Assembly: GCA_017510405.1 (NCBI GenBank) | Contig: JAFWNG010000043.1 | Coordinates: forward strand, 1 to 64,000 | Length of the DNA stretch: 64,000 nucleotides | Direction of reading: 5' to 3' | DNA from: Solobacterium sp. | Lineage (GTDB): Bacteria; Bacillota_I; Bacilli_A; Erysipelotrichales; Erysipelotrichaceae | Program-made: the position numbers and the translations under genes | Notes under the pieces: model-generated | Seen by the model: only the letters and a program-made list of their open reading frames with translations | Told to the model about the DNA's origin: nothing | Database searches by the model: none | Shown: positions 61,879 to 64,000 of the stretch, piece after piece | Position numbering within the stretch: position 1 is the first letter of the stretch | Layout of the letters: each line of letters opens with the position of its first letter

Positions 61879-62412
61879 TTACTGCCTTGTCCTGGCAACT
61901 CTGTGAACAATATTCTGCCACAGATGACCGAATATGCCAAAGTCCTTCTGCAGTGACTGCGGCAGTGTCGGTATACGGTCATACAGAAGCCCGAGATAGT
62001 CGTACTGTGTGCCGTTGAAATCGAGGATCTCGACCGTATGCGTACGGGCAGCTCCGGAAGTGGAAAGATGCACGTCTGTTACCGTTCCGGTAAGCTTTGC
62101 CTTATAATCTGCACTTTCGATCACGAGGTCGACCGGCGTTCCTGCCGTGAGGGCGTCCCCTTCATCCAGGAACAGCCGCACCTTGTGCTCTGTCATCATC
62201 GCTGTGATGCCTTCGTACTGCTTTCCTTTGTCTGTACCATGGCTGACCGTCAGGACCGCTTTTTCCGCATCGCAGACTCTTACAACTTCCGTATCGCTGT
62301 CTCTTCCGTCGATCAAGAAGACAGACATGATCAGGAAATAGAGATTATGTACAAGCCAGAACAGCAGGATCAGCAGGCTGATGATATTTGCGGAATTCAT
62401 AATGAACAGCAC
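61879..62412 (-). CDS. Membrane-anchored PilZ-like protein, orphan tail of a BcsA-type synthase
   Basis: 177 residues, probable GTG start at 62412 with CAGGA upstream. A hydrophobic helix (SLLILLFWLVHNLYFLIM) is followed by a beta-barrel region with HLSTSGAA in the position of the PilZ (D/N)xSxxG motif; the RxxxR motif is not intact. The end, LPQSLQKDFGIFGHLWQNI, resembles the C-terminus of BcsA-like glycosyltransferases that carry PilZ. No synthase domain is present. It may be a stand-alone c-di-GMP-related protein or a remnant; c-di-GMP binding is doubtful. Confidence 0.5.
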   Translation of the reverse strand: MLFIMNSANIISLLILLFWLVHNLYFLIMSVFLIDGRDSDTEVVRVCDAEKAVLTVSHGTDKGKQYEGITAMMTEHKVRLFLDEGDALTAGTPVDLVIESADYKAKLTGTVTDVHLSTSGAARTHTVEILDFNGTQYDYLGLLYDRIPTLPQSLQKDFGIFGHLWQNIVHRVARTRQ

Positions 62413-62441
62413 ACGGATGATTCCTGCCAGAGATACGGCGA

Positions 62442-63446
62442 TCAGGATTCTTCCGTCAGTCTGCGGATTACAGATCTCACATCTTCATTGATGCATATGG
62501 ACTGTGTTTCGATCTGCTCCGGTGTGAAAGCTTCGCTGTAATTCAGACAGGCATAGACTGCCTGCGGGTTTTCCGCGGTCATTGCCCAGAACGGATATTT
62601 GATAATGACCGGGGTATTTCCGCCGACGCCTAGTTCCATAAACAGGACTTTCTTTCCTTCGTTTTTTTCCAGGAAGCGGGCATAGCGGTCTGCGGCATCA
62701 TACCACCCGGCATCCTGTACGAAGGAATCGTCAGCCCGCAGATTCATGGCCATCGGCTTTCCGTCATCCGGACAATACGGCACCAGTTCCGCCGGAACGG
62801 TCATGCGTATTGTTCTTCCCTCCGGCAGGATCAGTGAATTGTCTTCGGCGATCTCATAACCCTGCGACAGGATCATATCCCGCACGATGTCCTCGTTGTC
62901 ATACGTACGTTCCGCAGTGATGCCCTCTGGATCACTGCTCTGGAACAGCCCGTAATCCCCCTGTGTGTAGAACAGACGTTCTTTGGCAAAGCCTGCCCGC
63001 TGGAAGCAGTGATCCACATTGGTGGTAATTACGAAATAATCTTTGTCCTTTACCAGATCATACAGCTGTGTATATACATCGTTCGGGATCGGAGCATAGC
63101 GGTTGATCCAGATATAGCGGCACCAGAAGCCCCATTTTTCTTCCGGCGTCCGGTAAGGATAGAAACCGCCGGAATACATATCATGGAAACCGTACTTCTC
63201 TTCGAAGTCCCGGAAATACTTCCGGAAACGCTCACCGGTATAGATATATCCTGCCGAAGTGGAAAGCCCGGCACCGGCACCGATGACCACGGCATCCGCT
63301 TCTTTCAGCGCCTGTTTCAGCCTCTTGATCTCAACGTCTTTATCCGGAGTTTCCCGGGAAATACCGCCTTTGAATCTGCGGACGCCGGCAATGCCCCTCC
63401 GGATCGTTTCTTCATAGCCATTCTTCTGGAAATATCTGCGGTTCAT
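62442..63446 (-). CDS. Class M sirtuin (SirTM) ADP-ribosyltransferase
   Basis: 334 residues. The NAD-binding GAGAGLSTSAGYIYTGERF and FVITTNVDHCFQRAGF stretches and GVGGNTPVIIKYPFW are sirtuin motifs. The GERF.KYF pattern and the partner macrodomain gene mark class M, known in other bacteria to ADP-ribosylate a lipoylated GcvH-like protein in oxidative stress control. It overlaps the macrodomain gene by ATGA. No gcvH-like or lplA gene lies in the window. Confidence 0.88.
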   Translation of the reverse strand: MNRRYFQKNGYEETIRRGIAGVRRFKGGISRETPDKDVEIKRLKQALKEADAVVIGAGAGLSTSAGYIYTGERFRKYFRDFEEKYGFHDMYSGGFYPYRTPEEKWGFWCRYIWINRYAPIPNDVYTQLYDLVKDKDYFVITTNVDHCFQRAGFAKERLFYTQGDYGLFQSSDPEGITAERTYDNEDIVRDMILSQGYEIAEDNSLILPEGRTIRMTVPAELVPYCPDDGKPMAMNLRADDSFVQDAGWYDAADRYARFLEKNEGKKVLFMELGVGGNTPVIIKYPFWAMTAENPQAVYACLNYSEAFTPEQIETQSICINEDVRSVIRRLTEES

Positions 63447-63916
63447 TGCATACCCCCTGAAAGACGCTGCAGATACAGGTCTCTGTCTTCGTCTTTAAAT
63501 ACATTGAATACGACACGGTCTATTGTTTCGGGATGTTCACCGAGCCACTCTGTGACGGTCGTGACAGCGATGTCCGCGGCACGGTCATTCGGGAAATGAA
63601 ATACACCGGTGGAAATACAGCAGAAAGCGACGCGGCGCAGTCCGTTGTCCGCGCACATGTCCAGGACATTGCTGTAGCAGTCACTCAGCTGCTGTTCCAG
63701 TTCTTTCGTCAGGTACCGTCCAACGATCGGTCCCACCACATGGATGACATGCTTTGCCGGCAGGTTGTATCCGCTGGTTAACATCGGCACAGCAGTCGGC
63801 TGTTCATAGTCGTCTCCGTATTTACGGCGCAGTTCACGCATTTTCTGAGCGCATTCCGCCCGCAGCTGGATGCCCGCATAGGTATGGATACAGTTCCCGA
63901 TACTTGTCCGGTTGCG
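63443..63916 (-). pseudogene. Macrodomain ADP-ribosylhydrolase, 5'-truncated
   Basis: The frame is open from 63916 to the stop at 63443 (157 codons) and stopped by TGA at 63917-63919. Homology begins at CIHTYAGIQLRAECAQ and goes on through TSGYNLPAKHVIHVVGP, STGVFHFP and AVTTVTEWL to the end. The first half of the fold, with the ADP-ribose-binding VNAAN and GCF.P.HGCID loops, is missing upstream and not found in other frames up to the window edge. A rearrangement near 63895-63905 is likely. An internal ATG at 63841 would give a 132-residue fragment. Confidence 0.8.
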
Positions 63917-64000
63917 TCATTTGTGTGTGTATTTCTTCTTCTGTGTCATTTTCATGGCTCTGAATCACACACAAATTGACCTTTAATACCCCATTGCCAG

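Noticed and set aside
63834-64000. Open minus-strand frame running in from the right edge, overlapping the macrodomain remnant
   Set aside because: Only about 55 codons with no recognisable motif; it may be the end of a gene outside the window but cannot be supported.
1-64000. CRISPR arrays, rRNA and tRNA genes
   Set aside because: No regularly spaced repeats, rRNA cores or T-loop GTTCGAATC patterns were noticed in the intergenic stretches.

Overview
The window reads as a chromosomal segment of a low-to-mid GC Firmicute, most likely an anaerobic gut member of the Erysipelotrichia. This is inferred, not searched. The signs are a T-box ahead of metG, strong AGGAGG ribosome sites, RNase M5, class III ribonucleotide reductase, two glycyl radical systems, and an mnmE-tatD-rnmV-rsmA-ispE-glmU-prs chain. 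No rRNA, tRNA or CRISPR array was seen.

Layout. 1-10.7 kb is an AT-rich accessory block bounded on the left by the tail of an IS1182-type transposase. It holds a 1289-residue protein that looks like a sigma-70 factor with three extra degenerate sigma2-like repeats in front and a dead NlpC/P60-like domain behind. Divergent from it are a J-domain-like protein and an ABC ATPase/permease pair. Then come two tandem-duplicated surface proteins and a double ricin-type lectin. 10.7-16.4 kb carries isoaspartyl dipeptidase, a UmuC-like polymerase with YolD, and a TetR/ene-reductase pair. 16.4-21.7 kb holds three paralogous 33-34 residue peptide genes, each with its own promoter, ribosome site and terminator, around a YhhN protein and a MarR-uvrA2-DUF1848 operon.

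21.8-34.9 kb is an acyltransferase, an anaerobic ribonucleotide reductase with a fused thioredoxin-like tail next to a thioredoxin reductase, its activase, TPR and DUF4037 proteins, a PTS-type EIIC lacking the EIIB cysteine, NAD kinase, and metG under a T-box. 35-40.2 kb contains cspA, an alpha/beta hydrolase without a nucleophile serine, an IS110 element with a structured upstream region (candidate bridge RNA), and an LRR gene pair. 40.4-46.7 kb is the housekeeping chain, with glmU reduced to its uridylyltransferase half.

46.7-56 kb has a DEAD-type helicase, a methyltransferase, small uncharacterised genes, malic enzyme and a frameshifted PhzF gene. 55.4-60.4 kb is a glycyl radical enzyme cluster with an FSA-type aldolase, activase and DeoR regulator, sharing an 18-bp direct-repeat operator candidate. 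The right edge carries a PilZ-like orphan, a class M sirtuin and a 5'-truncated macrodomain gene.

The best candidates for something undescribed are the multi-repeat sigma-like protein with its divergent J-like/ABC genes, and the family of three tiny peptide genes with a common CCCCCT promoter element.
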